Shown piece by piece: positions 15,907 through 24,067 of a stretch of DNA of 45,901 nucleotides. Origin of the DNA: Ruminococcus flavefaciens (lineage in GTDB: Bacteria; Bacillota; Clostridia; Oscillospirales; Ruminococcaceae); NCBI GenBank assembly GCA_023662725.1, contig JAMPIL010000012.1, positions 1 to 45,901 on the forward strand. Reading direction: 5' to 3'. Position numbers and translations under genes: made by a program. Position 1 is the stretch's first letter, and each line of letters opens with the position of its first letter. The notes under the pieces were generated by a model that was given only the letters and a program-made list of their open reading frames with translations, was not told where the DNA came from and ran no database searches.

Positions 15907-15944
15907 AGAAAAAAATATACCCGAACTGCCAAAAAGCAATTCGG
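15907..15944 (-). terminator. Terminator after spoIVA
   Basis: On the minus strand CCGAATTGC pairs with GCAGTTCGG (one G-U) around a 6-nt loop, followed by GTATATTTTTTTC. It begins 28 bp past the spoIVA stop. Confidence 0.87.
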
Positions 15945-15971
15945 ATATAATATATAAATAAACATTGTACA

Positions 15972-17447
15972 TCAGAGAATAAAACAAATAAGTCCGCTGC
16001 ATCCTTCGTTTATGACTCTTTCAAGCGTTTCCTGAATCTTCATTCTGGCATCTGTCGGCATTTTATAAAGTTTATTATGAAGTCCTTCGTTGACGAGTTC
16101 GTGTAAAGATTTTCCAAAAATATTTGATTCCCAGATTTTGGTTGGATTATCGTCAAAACCATCGAGAAGATACATAACAAGCTCTTCGGATTGACGTTCC
16201 GTTCCGACTATCGGACTTACAGTTGTATTGATATTGGCTTTCATAAGATGAATGGACGGAGCAGAAGCTCTTAGTTTTACACCGTATTTTCCTCCCTGAC
16301 GGATGATTTTTGGCTCTTCAAGAGTAAGCTCGTCAAGTTCCGGCATGACGATTCCATAGCCGGTCGCTTCAACTTCTGCAAGAGCCGGTTCGATACGCTG
16401 ATATTTTCTTCTGATATCGTTAAGCTCCATAAGAAGCGGCATAAGATCGCTTTCGCTTTCAATTTCAATGCCTGTCTCTTCGCCGAGAATTTTATAGAAA
16501 AGACTGTTGTCAAGCTCGGCATTTATTGTAACCGAACCTTTTCCAAGATCTATTGATGAAATTTCTGCTTTAATTATATGCGGACACTCCGACATTGCCG
16601 ACGCCGCAATTTCTGCTTCACGTACTATCTTTATATCTCGTGCCGCATTTCTGATGCAGCCGAGAATTTCTGATTTAAGCCAATGTCCCTTTTCAAGAGT
16701 ATTGATCCATCTTGCCGTTCTGATATTGATTTCCTTTATCGGGAACGAAAAAAGAATCTCACGGATAATTTCACGAATATCCTCTTCGTTCAGATCAAGA
16801 CAGCTAACCGGAATAACTTTAGCGTCGTAACGATCTGTTAATTGAGCGGCAAGCGCTTTGGTTTCAGCAGAATCCGGAGTTGTTGTATTAAGTATGACCA
16901 CAAACGGTTTTCCAAGTTCTTTTAATTCACGAATAACACGTTCTTCACATTCTTCATATTCAGAACGTGGGATATCTGAAATAGAACCGTCTGTTGTGAT
17001 AACAAGACCGATTGTAGAGTGGTCGGTTATAACTTTTTGCGTGCCTATTTCAGCAGCCATATTAAAAGGTATTTCCTCATCAAACCATGAAGTCATAACC
17101 ATTCTCGGCTGTTCGTTCTCAATATATCCAAGCGAACTCGGAACAATATAACCAACGCAGTCGATAAGACGAACGCTGAATGCCGCTCCGCTGCCCAGAT
17201 CAACTTCAACGGCTTCTTCAGGAATGAATTTCGGTTCAGTCGTCATGATAGTTTTTCCGGCGGCGGACTGCGGAAGTTCGTCAAGCGCACGTTCACGCTT
17301 GAATTCGCTTGGAATATTCGGAATGACAAGCGACTCCATAAAACGCTTAATAAAAGTCGATTTACCTGTTCTCACAGGTCCTACTACACCAATGTAAATA
17401 TCGCCTCCGGTACGCTCAGCGATATTGCTGTAAATATCTTTTACCAT
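15972..17447 (-). CDS. spoIVA: SpoIVA, spore coat morphogenetic ATPase
   Basis: A 491-residue protein that polymerises, driven by ATP hydrolysis, on the forespore surface and forms the base layer of the coat. The opening DIYSNIAERTGGDIYIG, the Walker A GPVRTGKS (residues 23-30), the switch-like TIMTTEPKFIPEEAVEV, the LIDCVGY Walker B and the closing GCSGLICFIL are all hallmark SpoIVA sequences. The length matches the family. The ATG follows AAGGAG. It is the second gene of a two-gene unit after the SipL-like gene, with 46 bp between. Expression under the mother-cell factor sigma-E is expected from the family. Confidence 0.97.
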   Translation of the reverse strand: MVKDIYSNIAERTGGDIYIGVVGPVRTGKSTFIKRFMESLVIPNIPSEFKRERALDELPQSAAGKTIMTTEPKFIPEEAVEVDLGSGAAFSVRLIDCVGYIVPSSLGYIENEQPRMVMTSWFDEEIPFNMAAEIGTQKVITDHSTIGLVITTDGSISDIPRSEYEECEERVIRELKELGKPFVVILNTTTPDSAETKALAAQLTDRYDAKVIPVSCLDLNEEDIREIIREILFSFPIKEINIRTARWINTLEKGHWLKSEILGCIRNAARDIKIVREAEIAASAMSECPHIIKAEISSIDLGKGSVTINAELDNSLFYKILGEETGIEIESESDLMPLLMELNDIRRKYQRIEPALAEVEATGYGIVMPELDELTLEEPKIIRQGGKYGVKLRASAPSIHLMKANINTTVSPIVGTERQSEELVMYLLDGFDDNPTKIWESNIFGKSLHELVNEGLHNKLYKMPTDARMKIQETLERVINEGCSGLICFIL

Positions 17448-17493
17448 AATCTGCTCCTTAAAATGTGCATTTTTCTTTTTGTCTGCGGTTCAT

Positions 17494-19047
17494 TCAAGTA
17501 ACTATCGGAATAAGCAGCATTCCGCCGTTTTCAAGTCTTTCTCCGTCCAGCTCGTTTTCTTCCATAACGGCTGAAACGCTTGTGCTGTAGCGTTTTGCGA
17601 TATCCCATATCTCTTCATTTTCAACTCCGAAATAGAGCTTTATAGAATAATCTCCGTCACGTTGTTTTTTAACAGAATCATCAACGTTTATCTCGGTCAG
17701 AGCTTTTATTGACGAACAATTTAAAACCGAGATTTTCGCAGTAAGATCAGCTTTAGCTGTAAGAATGCCTTCGGAAGAGATGTTATAGGAAACCTCGTTT
17801 ACAGTAACTTCAGCAGATACCTCACAGCCCGCAATATTGTCGCCAAGGTCGATAGTCTCCTCAAAAGCTTCGTCTTTATCGGGCATAACGATCATTCCGG
17901 ATGGATCCTTGGCAGCCATTGAATAGGTAAGCATCCCGGTTACAATAAGTGATTTGCCGTCATCCGCAATTCTGGTATTGATATTTTTCGGTGAACACCA
18001 CATTGAGTAAACGGTTTGCGGTACATTTTCGCTTTCGGCTATTTTAGCAGTATGGCGGAAATTTTCGTTATATATAACAGGAATCTGCTCGGCACGAATC
18101 TCAGAAATTTCCGTTTCACACGGATAAACGGTAGAGTATGCGTCAGTTCCAAGCATTACGGAAGCTGTTTTTACAGCACGGCATATGAGACGGAGTTCAG
18201 TTTCGCATTTGAGAACTCTGTTTTCGCCGTTTTTTCCGGCAGTCGGAGTTATATCGCAGCTTATTATCTCAGGAGTAACAGAACACTCGAAAGAGTCGTC
18301 GATTTCGTCTATGTCGATTATCTGGCTGAACGGAAGAGAAAAACTCATCGGTTCAATTGCACCTTCGCCGTCTTTTTCGCAGGAATACAATAAATCAATT
18401 TCGATCTCACCCTTAGCAAGAAGCTTTCCGGAAATCATCTTCTTTTCACATTCTCCGGCTTTACAGCGGCAGCTTATTATGCTTAAAATATTGGGCTGAG
18501 CAGCCGAAAGCTCGGTTTCTTCGTTTATCTGTAAAATTTTGTCAAGAGAGATTTTCCTTGCGGCAAAACGCAGGGGAGTTTTTTTAAGCTGAATATTCAT
18601 GCCGAAAGCATCCGAGACAACATCCTGATTTTTTTCGCACGATACCTTGATTTTAACCGAAACTGCACCTCTCATATCAAGACGTCGTTTATTTACAGCA
18701 CGAAAATTTACGTGGTCGGTTTTAGGTGTAAGTATTACAGCAGGGGAATCGCAGCTTCGTTTAAGCTCGACAGTTTTTGAAAAATTCTGTCGCTGAGTTA
18801 CACATCTGAGAACAGAATCTTCCTCGCCGCAGTAAAGAATCCTTATATCACAGCGTAATTCATAAGAAAGACGATCGCCGTTTACAGAAAAATCTGTGAT
18901 GACCGGAATCACCTGACAGCGAATCAGTCTGAAGATATCCGGATAATAGTCGGGAAGAATATAATCAAGCTCAATATTTTGTTCCTGAATACCATCGAAG
19001 ACACATTCAGCGGCGGGTACGGTTTCTCTGTTAATTTTAAAATCCAT
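17494..19047 (-). CDS. SipL-like SPOCS/LysM protein, SpoIVA partner
   Basis: A 517-residue protein with repeated DUF3794 (SPOCS) domains across residues ~1-420 (LDYILPDYYPDIFRLIRCQV and equivalents) and a C-terminal LysM domain (residues ~465-515; GVENEEIWDIAKRYSTSVSA, ending LLIPIVT). In Clostridioides difficile, SipL has this architecture and its LysM binds SpoIVA to anchor the coat; adjacency to spoIVA here supports the same job. The ATG follows AAGGAGG. Upstream, GAATACT (19117-19111) and AATATCAT (19096-19089) on the minus strand, spaced 14 bp, weakly resemble a sigma-E promoter. SPOCS proteins vary greatly in sequence, so orthology rests on architecture and context. Confidence 0.88.
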   Translation of the reverse strand: MDFKINRETVPAAECVFDGIQEQNIELDYILPDYYPDIFRLIRCQVIPVITDFSVNGDRLSYELRCDIRILYCGEEDSVLRCVTQRQNFSKTVELKRSCDSPAVILTPKTDHVNFRAVNKRRLDMRGAVSVKIKVSCEKNQDVVSDAFGMNIQLKKTPLRFAARKISLDKILQINEETELSAAQPNILSIISCRCKAGECEKKMISGKLLAKGEIEIDLLYSCEKDGEGAIEPMSFSLPFSQIIDIDEIDDSFECSVTPEIISCDITPTAGKNGENRVLKCETELRLICRAVKTASVMLGTDAYSTVYPCETEISEIRAEQIPVIYNENFRHTAKIAESENVPQTVYSMWCSPKNINTRIADDGKSLIVTGMLTYSMAAKDPSGMIVMPDKDEAFEETIDLGDNIAGCEVSAEVTVNEVSYNISSEGILTAKADLTAKISVLNCSSIKALTEINVDDSVKKQRDGDYSIKLYFGVENEEIWDIAKRYSTSVSAVMEENELDGERLENGGMLLIPIVT

Positions 19048-19130
19048 AATGAACCTCCTTGAAATGCTTTTGGCTATTGCCTTTATAAATGATATTCATT
19101 AATGAGTACAAGTATTCCGATGAATAAAAC

Positions 19131-19156
19131 AAAAAACCTCTCCAAGACAGGAGAGG
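19131..19156 (-). terminator. Terminator of the ABC transporter operon
   Basis: On the minus strand CCTCTCC and GGAGAGG pair around a 6-nt loop and are followed by six T residues. Confidence 0.9.
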
Positions 19157-19171
19157 CTAAATTTTATTAGC

Positions 19172-20071
19172 TCATTTTTTCTTTTTTATACTTGTAACAA
19201 GAGTGCCAGCCGCCATAAAAGCAATTCCGAAAACGAGCATTATCGTAACGCATCCTGCTGCTGAAAGGTCTTTGCCAAATAAATCTAAATCAATTCCCAT
19301 GAAGGTTTTATATTCATTAATCACTTCTGAAGGAGCGCCATAAAGAACTTCATCTGTAAGAGTGTCTGTCATGACTTGTCGGAACATTACAGTACTGTAA
19401 ATAATAGGAGTGCATTTCAGAATAGAAGCGATTACGTCTGAAAATTGTCCGATAGGAAGATAAACGCCTCCAAGGAAACCCACAAGAGTTCCAATGACTG
19501 TTCCGATAGCTCCCCATGCGCTTTCGCTTTTGATAAGAGCAGCTAAAAAATACATAATAGCTGAGTATGTAAATGAATTAACAGCTATCATTCCGAAAAT
19601 TTCAAGGTGAACAGCAGGAGAGAATATTTCCATTCCCTTAGTGCAAAAATAGATTTCAGAAAGTGCAAGAGTCAGTATGCAGACGATGACAGACGATATC
19701 CACGCCGATGCAATATATGAAGCAGAAATAACAGGTCGGCTGATAGGAGCGGTATATATCGAATTTATTTTTCCGGATGTTTTATCGCTTATCATTGAAG
19801 TAAGGGACGAAAGCGTTACCATTACAGCATTTATGGGAATAATACCTGCCGTTGTCCATGAAAGAACCAGGAGCTTTGCAGCTTTAGTTTTATTTCCTGC
19901 GTCCGGAATAGATTCAAAAATTTCATTAAGACCATCTATATACATATCGCCAAGAAAAATAAGCATAAGCCCGATAATTATTATCATTGAAAGCAGCGAG
20001 CTGAATACTGCCATTTTGTCACGGAAATAAAGCGAGGCGTTTCTTTTGGTAAGTTGGAATAATTTAAGCAT
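19172..20071 (-). CDS. ABC-2 type exporter permease
   Basis: A 299-residue integral membrane protein with six predicted membrane segments (first at ~22-42, last at ~270-290) and the ABC-2 fold (MISDKTSGKINSIYTAPISR is the typical loop after TM2). It would form the channel for the ATPase encoded just upstream. The start at 20071 has AAAGGAGG 9 bp upstream; it lies 1 bp after the ATPase stop, so the two are translationally coupled. The substrate is unknown; this two-gene type exports drugs, lipids or peptides. Confidence 0.88.
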   Translation of the reverse strand: MLKLFQLTKRNASLYFRDKMAVFSSLLSMIIIIGLMLIFLGDMYIDGLNEIFESIPDAGNKTKAAKLLVLSWTTAGIIPINAVMVTLSSLTSMISDKTSGKINSIYTAPISRPVISASYIASAWISSVIVCILTLALSEIYFCTKGMEIFSPAVHLEIFGMIAVNSFTYSAIMYFLAALIKSESAWGAIGTVIGTLVGFLGGVYLPIGQFSDVIASILKCTPIIYSTVMFRQVMTDTLTDEVLYGAPSEVINEYKTFMGIDLDLFGKDLSAAGCVTIMLVFGIAFMAAGTLVTSIKKKK

Positions 20072-20072
20072 A

Positions 20073-20978
20073 TCAATATTCCTCCTTTGTTGCGTTAATG
20101 AAAACATCATCCAGACTTCCCTGAATCATTTCAAAACTTTCAAGATCTTCGCTTACACAATTAAGAATATCAAGAGCTTTCTTTGAAGTTTGTACCGGAA
20201 TTTTAATACCGTAATTCGTATTTTCATAAGCAGAGATTTTCAGCTTGCTTATTATAGTATCTTTTTTATCCTCATTGCAGTAAATTTTAAGGTGATCCGA
20301 GGCGAATTTTTCTTTAAGTTCATATGGAATTCCCTGAGCGATGATTTTTCCCTTGTTAATAATGATGATCCTGTCAGCTTCAGCAGCTTCTTCCATGTAA
20401 TGAGTAGTGAGAAAAACTGTCATATCGGTATTTTTTCGGAGCTGTTCGATAGTATTCCAGACATATTTTCGTGCCGACGGATCAAGACCTGTTGTAGGTT
20501 CATCAAGAATGAGAACTTCCGGAGTATGCATAAGAGCGGCAGCAATTTCGCATCTTCTTTTCTGTCCGCCCGAGAGATTCCGGTATTTCTTTTTCAGAAT
20601 TTCGTTAAGCGAGAAAATTTCGCTAAGCTCTTTAAGTTTTTTTTCGGCTGAAAGCTTGTCTGCACCATGAAGAATGCCTCTGCACAATAAATTTTCCTTT
20701 ACCGTAAGCAGATCGTCCAGAACATTTCCCTGATAAACAATACCGATTTTCCGGCGGACATTGCTGCTTTCATTTTTAATATCAAATCCACATATATTTA
20801 TTTTTCCGTTTGTAGGTTCAAGGAGAGTGGACATCATATTTATGGTAGTTGATTTTCCAGCGCCGTTTACGCCGAGAAAACCAATAAGTTCGCCCTTATT
20901 AACCGTAAAGGAAATATTATCAACAGCTGTGAAATCGCCATATTTCTTCGTAAGTCTATCTATTTGAATTACATTCAT
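20073..20978 (-). CDS. ABC transporter ATP-binding protein (DrrA/CcmA type)
   Basis: A 301-residue ATPase with Walker A GVNGAGKST, signature NLSGGQKRRCEIAAAL, Walker B VLILDEPTTGLDPSAR and the switch His in LTTHYMEEA. The C-terminal ~80 residues form the extension typical of DrrA-like exporters, ending in a FINATKEEY tail. The ATG at 20978 follows GAAAGGAA. Only 32 bp separate it from the tRNA-Pro terminator hairpin, with no visible promoter, so read-through from the tRNA promoter may supply transcription. Confidence 0.92.
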   Translation of the reverse strand: MNVIQIDRLTKKYGDFTAVDNISFTVNKGELIGFLGVNGAGKSTTINMMSTLLEPTNGKINICGFDIKNESSNVRRKIGIVYQGNVLDDLLTVKENLLCRGILHGADKLSAEKKLKELSEIFSLNEILKKKYRNLSGGQKRRCEIAAALMHTPEVLILDEPTTGLDPSARKYVWNTIEQLRKNTDMTVFLTTHYMEEAAEADRIIIINKGKIIAQGIPYELKEKFASDHLKIYCNEDKKDTIISKLKISAYENTNYGIKIPVQTSKKALDILNCVSEDLESFEMIQGSLDDVFINATKEEY

Positions 20979-21011
20979 GTTAAGTTCCTTTCTGTTGTTC
21001 CTTGATTTATC

Positions 21012-21050
21012 AAAAAAAGCAGCAACTTTCTACTGAAAATTGCTGCTTTT
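21012..21050 (-). terminator. Terminator after tRNA-Pro
   Basis: On the minus strand AAAAGCAGCAA pairs with TTGCTGCTTTT, continued by further T residues. The hairpin starts 3 bp after the tRNA CCA. Confidence 0.88.
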
Positions 21051-21053
21051 AAT

Positions 21054-21130
21054 TGGTCGAGGTGACAGGATTTGAACCTGCGGCCCCTACGTCCCGAACG
21101 TAGTACTCTACCAAACTGAGCCACACCTCG
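21054..21130 (-). tRNA. tRNA-Pro (anticodon CGG)
   Basis: A 77-nt gene with encoded CCA. The acceptor stem CGAGGTG/CACCTCG is perfect and the discriminator is A. The anticodon stem CTACG/CGTAG holds the loop TTCGGGA, giving CGG (reads CCG). The T-arm contains GGTTCAAATCC. Confidence 0.95.
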
Positions 21131-21141
21131 ACAACAAAATT

Positions 21142-21170
21142 ATTATATCACAAAAAAAATAAAATGTCAA
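21142..21170 (-). promoter_or_regulatory. Sigma-A promoter of tRNA-Pro
   Basis: On the minus strand TTGACA (21170-21165) and TATAAT (21147-21142) are spaced 17 bp, with TGa extending the -10. The remaining spacer 21171-21344 shows nothing else I can support. Confidence 0.9.
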
Positions 21171-21344
21171 TACTTTTCAGTGATAAAATATAAAGTTTTA
21201 TTTTTTGCCTAAACTGATGATGGGTTATTGCTGAAAATTAAGATTTAATTATTGTATTTTAATATTGATTTGTTGCATTTGCACAGTTATTCGCTGATAA
21301 AAATGATGAATTTCACAATTTTATGCTTTGAACAAAAAACATCT

Positions 21345-21373
21345 TTGACATTTATTAACTTTTGTGATATAAT
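21345..21373 (+). promoter_or_regulatory. Sigma-A promoter of the MinD-like/mgsA-like genes
   Basis: TTGACA at 21345-21350 and TATAAT at 21368-21373, spacing 17 bp, with TGa extending the -10: a full-consensus promoter. It gives a leader of about 75 nt. Confidence 0.92.
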
Positions 21374-21454
21374 AAATAAAGAATGCTTATAAAAGAATCC
21401 GGGCCTTTTAATAGTTGCGATATTCAGGCTTGCGGATATTGGAAAGGATATAAA

Positions 21455-22192
21455 ATGTCAAAAATAATTGCTGTTACTTCCGGAAAAGGAGGTACTGGTA
21501 AATCCACTGTCTGTGCGGGATTAGGTTACACTCTTGCCAAGCAGGGACACAGAACATTAATAATAGAACTTGACTTTGGTCTTAGATGTCTTGATATAAT
21601 GTTTGGCATGGAGAATAATATCAAATATGATCTCGGAGATGTCTTGAACGGCAAGAAAACTGTTCTTGAGGCAGTTTCGCAGGTTCCAATGGCTAATAAT
21701 CTTAATGTTCTCTGCGCTCCAAAAACTCTGACAACTGTTACGGCTGAACAAATCGTTGATATCTGCCGTTCGATAAAAAAATATTTTGAATACATTATTA
21801 TAGATACAGGAGCTGGTATAAACTCTCATGTATTTGATATTGTTGAGCAGACTAATCTTATTCTTGTTATTTCAACTCCGGATCAGGTTTGTATCAGAGA
21901 CGCAAGCCTTATGTCTGATGAGTTTTATAACAGAGGAAATAAGAGTCAGCGTTTAATCATAAATAAGGTGAGTAAAAAGGTTATAGGAAACTCGCTTGTT
22001 TCAAATCTTGATGAGATTATTGATAAGGTGGGCGTTCAGCTCATCGGTGTAATTCCGGATGATTTTAAAATGACTGTTGCAACAGGAACAGGAAATCCTA
22101 TTCCTGCTGATTCAGACGCTCTCAGAGCCTTTGATGCCATTTCTAAAAGACTTGGTGGAGAATTCGTTCCTCTGACAGTGAAAACTTCGTAA
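21455..22192 (+). CDS. MinD/FlhG-family P-loop ATPase
   Basis: A 245-residue deviant-Walker ATPase. The motif SGKGGTGKST at the N-terminus, with its signature Lys, and IELDFGLRCLDIMFG match MinD, the membrane-associated regulator of division-site placement. The Walker B region reads IIIDTGAGINSH, closer to FlhG/YlxH-type relatives than to the CPAGIE of classic MinD. The C-terminus ends GGEFVPLTVKTS and lacks the amphipathic membrane-targeting helix of MinD. I chose the ATG at 21455, preceded by GGAAAGGAT; the frame is open further upstream without a ribosome-binding site. No minC or minE is adjacent. It may be a true MinD with unusual targeting or an orphan ATPase. Confidence 0.82.
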   Translation: MSKIIAVTSGKGGTGKSTVCAGLGYTLAKQGHRTLIIELDFGLRCLDIMFGMENNIKYDLGDVLNGKKTVLEAVSQVPMANNLNVLCAPKTLTTVTAEQIVDICRSIKKYFEYIIIDTGAGINSHVFDIVEQTNLILVISTPDQVCIRDASLMSDEFYNRGNKSQRLIINKVSKKVIGNSLVSNLDEIIDKVGVQLIGVIPDDFKMTVATGTGNPIPADSDALRAFDAISKRLGGEFVPLTVKTS

Positions 22193-22236
22193 TTCCGGAA
22201 AATAATTATTTAATATGGAGAAAGGGACGAATAAAA

Positions 22237-22638
22237 ATGAAAATTGCAATTATTGCTCATGATGCAAAAAAGGAACTTATGGTACAATTTTGCAGCGCTT
22301 ACTGTGGTATTTTGTCGAAACATTCGCTTATTGCAACTAATACAACAGGTAAGCAGGTAAGTGAAGCCACAGGTCTTCCTATAAAAAAATATCTCAGCGG
22401 ACAGGGCGGTGCGGAACAGATACTTGCGCTTCTTTCATGCAACGAGGTCGATGTGCTTCTTTTCTTCAGAGATCCCATCAATCCTAAGGCTTCTGATGTT
22501 CATGGCATGAATCTTTTAAGACTTTGTGATGTGCATAATGTTCCCGTGGCAACGAATATTGCTACTGCTGAGGCGCTTATTCTTGCTCTTGAAAGAGGAG
22601 ATCTTGACTGGCGTGAGGTCGGAACACCGACCATCTGA
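22237..22638 (+). CDS. Methylglyoxal synthase-like protein with altered active site
   Basis: A 133-residue protein with the methylglyoxal synthase fold, whose family turns dihydroxyacetone phosphate into methylglyoxal. Family features are MKIAIIAHDAKKELMVQFC, VLLFFRDPINP and LLRLCDVHNVPVATNIATAE. The normally invariant GGDQQ loop, which contains the catalytic Asp (Asp71 in E. coli), reads GGAEQ here (Ala59, Glu60). The downstream PHEPxD segment with its active-site His and Asp reads ASDVHG (Ser86, Gly90), and the phosphate-binding TGTTG reads TNTTG. Asp in AHD and Asp79 remain. It is therefore an MgsA relative of uncertain activity. It follows the MinD-like gene by 44 bp and ends at a hairpin terminator. 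Confidence 0.83.
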   Translation: MKIAIIAHDAKKELMVQFCSAYCGILSKHSLIATNTTGKQVSEATGLPIKKYLSGQGGAEQILALLSCNEVDVLLFFRDPINPKASDVHGMNLLRLCDVHNVPVATNIATAEALILALERGDLDWREVGTPTI

Positions 22639-22643
22639 TGCTT

Positions 22644-22669
22644 AATTGTCCCTTTTCAGGGACAATTTT
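22644..22669 (+). terminator. Terminator after the mgsA-like gene
   Basis: AATTGTCCC pairs perfectly with GGGACAATT around TTTTCA. Only four T residues follow the stem arm's end region, so it may leak into hisS, for which I see no convincing promoter. Confidence 0.65.
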
Positions 22670-22725
22670 CATGTTCGGAATCTGGCTGCGGCTAAAATAA
22701 CCAAATACAGAAAGGCTGAAAAATT

Positions 22726-24066
22726 ATGGCATTAAATATCAAACGCCCAAATGGTACTGAGGATGTTCTGCCCAAAGATGTACACAAGTGGCACACTATT
22801 GAAAAAATCGCAAGGGAAACGGCTGAAAGCTTCGGTTTCTCGGAAATAAGAATCCCGACTTTTGAAAATACAGATCTGTTCCTGCGTTCAGTAGGAGAAA
22901 CTACTGATGTTGTTCAGAAAGAAATGTATACTGTTATGGCTAAGGAAACAAAGTTTACTCTCCGTCCGGAGGGAACAGCCGGTACTATCCGTGCAATGCT
23001 TCAGAACGGACTGCTTAACGAGGCTCTTCCGCAGAGAGTTTTCTATATTCTTTCATGTTTCCGTCACGAAAGACCACAGGCAGGAAGACTTCGTGAATTC
23101 CACCAATTCGGACTTGAAATGGCTGGAAGCGCTTCTCCGGCTGCTGATGCCGAGGTTATCTCCCTTGCCAAAACGCTCCTCGACAGACTTGAAATAAAAA
23201 ATATCGAGCTTTACATTAATTCGATCGGTTGCCCGACCTGCCGTGCGAAGTACCACGATGCCCTCAGAAGTTATTTTGAAACGAGAAAAGACGAACTATG
23301 CGATACCTGCAAAGAAAGACTTGTTAAGAATCCCATGCGAATCCTTGATTGCAAAAGTCCTGTTTGTCAGGAAATAGGCAAGGACGCTCCGGTCATCATT
23401 GATTATCTTTGTGAGGAATGCAGCGAGCATTTTGAAAAGCTGAAAAAGTATCTTACAAATATGGGCATTGATTTCAAGGTCAATCCGAAAATCGTAAGAG
23501 GACTTGATTACTATACAAAAACTGTTTTTGAATTTGTAACAACGGAAATCGGAGCGCAGGGAACTGTCTGCGGCGGAGGACGTTATGACGGTCTGATTGA
23601 ACAGCTCGGCGGTCAGCATATTCCGGCTCTTGGCTTTGCTATGGGAATAGAGCGCCTTCTTATAGTTATGGATAAGCAGAACTGCCGCTATCTGACTCCT
23701 AAAAAATGCGATATTTATTTTGCAACAATGGGCGACGCTGCTCTCGAAAAAGCAATGGAGCTTTCAAAAGAACTCCGTGAGTTCGGTTATTTTTCAGAAT
23801 ATGATCTTATGGGAAGAGGTCTTAAAGCGCAGATGAAGTATGCAAACAAAAACGGTGCGCTATATACGGTAGTTCTCGGCGATAACGAACTCGCTGAAGG
23901 AAAAGCCAAGCTTAAAGATATGGAAAAAGGCGATGAGATCGAAATTGCTCTCGACAGCAAATTTGTAGGTAATTTTGATTCAGCTTATTTTAATAAAATG
24001 ATGGATAGTATTGAGGATGAGGAAACTGTAAACGCTTTCCAGAATTTAATTGAGGAGAGAAAGTAA
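22726..24066 (+). CDS. hisS: Histidyl-tRNA synthetase
   Basis: A 446-residue class II synthetase. Motif 2 lies in FYILSCFRHERPQAGR followed by LREFHQFGLE, and motif 3 in LGFAMGIERLLIVMD; the His-specific VRGLDYYTKTVFEF is present. A Cys-rich insertion (CPTCRAKYHDALRS, then CDTCKERL and DCKSPVCQE) could bind zinc; such pairs occur in several clostridial HisRS. The C-terminal ~100 residues form the anticodon-binding domain. The ATG at 22726 follows GAAAGG. aspS follows with a single base between, a common pairing in Firmicutes. No T-box is visible in the 87-bp spacer upstream. Confidence 0.97.
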   Translation: MALNIKRPNGTEDVLPKDVHKWHTIEKIARETAESFGFSEIRIPTFENTDLFLRSVGETTDVVQKEMYTVMAKETKFTLRPEGTAGTIRAMLQNGLLNEALPQRVFYILSCFRHERPQAGRLREFHQFGLEMAGSASPAADAEVISLAKTLLDRLEIKNIELYINSIGCPTCRAKYHDALRSYFETRKDELCDTCKERLVKNPMRILDCKSPVCQEIGKDAPVIIDYLCEECSEHFEKLKKYLTNMGIDFKVNPKIVRGLDYYTKTVFEFVTTEIGAQGTVCGGGRYDGLIEQLGGQHIPALGFAMGIERLLIVMDKQNCRYLTPKKCDIYFATMGDAALEKAMELSKELREFGYFSEYDLMGRGLKAQMKYANKNGALYTVVLGDNELAEGKAKLKDMEKGDEIEIALDSKFVGNFDSAYFNKMMDSIEDEETVNAFQNLIEERK

Positions 24067-24067
24067 A

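Noticed and set aside
22639-22725. T-box or other riboswitch before hisS-aspS
   Set aside because: The spacer is only 87 bp and contains a simple hairpin; none of the conserved T-box elements is visible.
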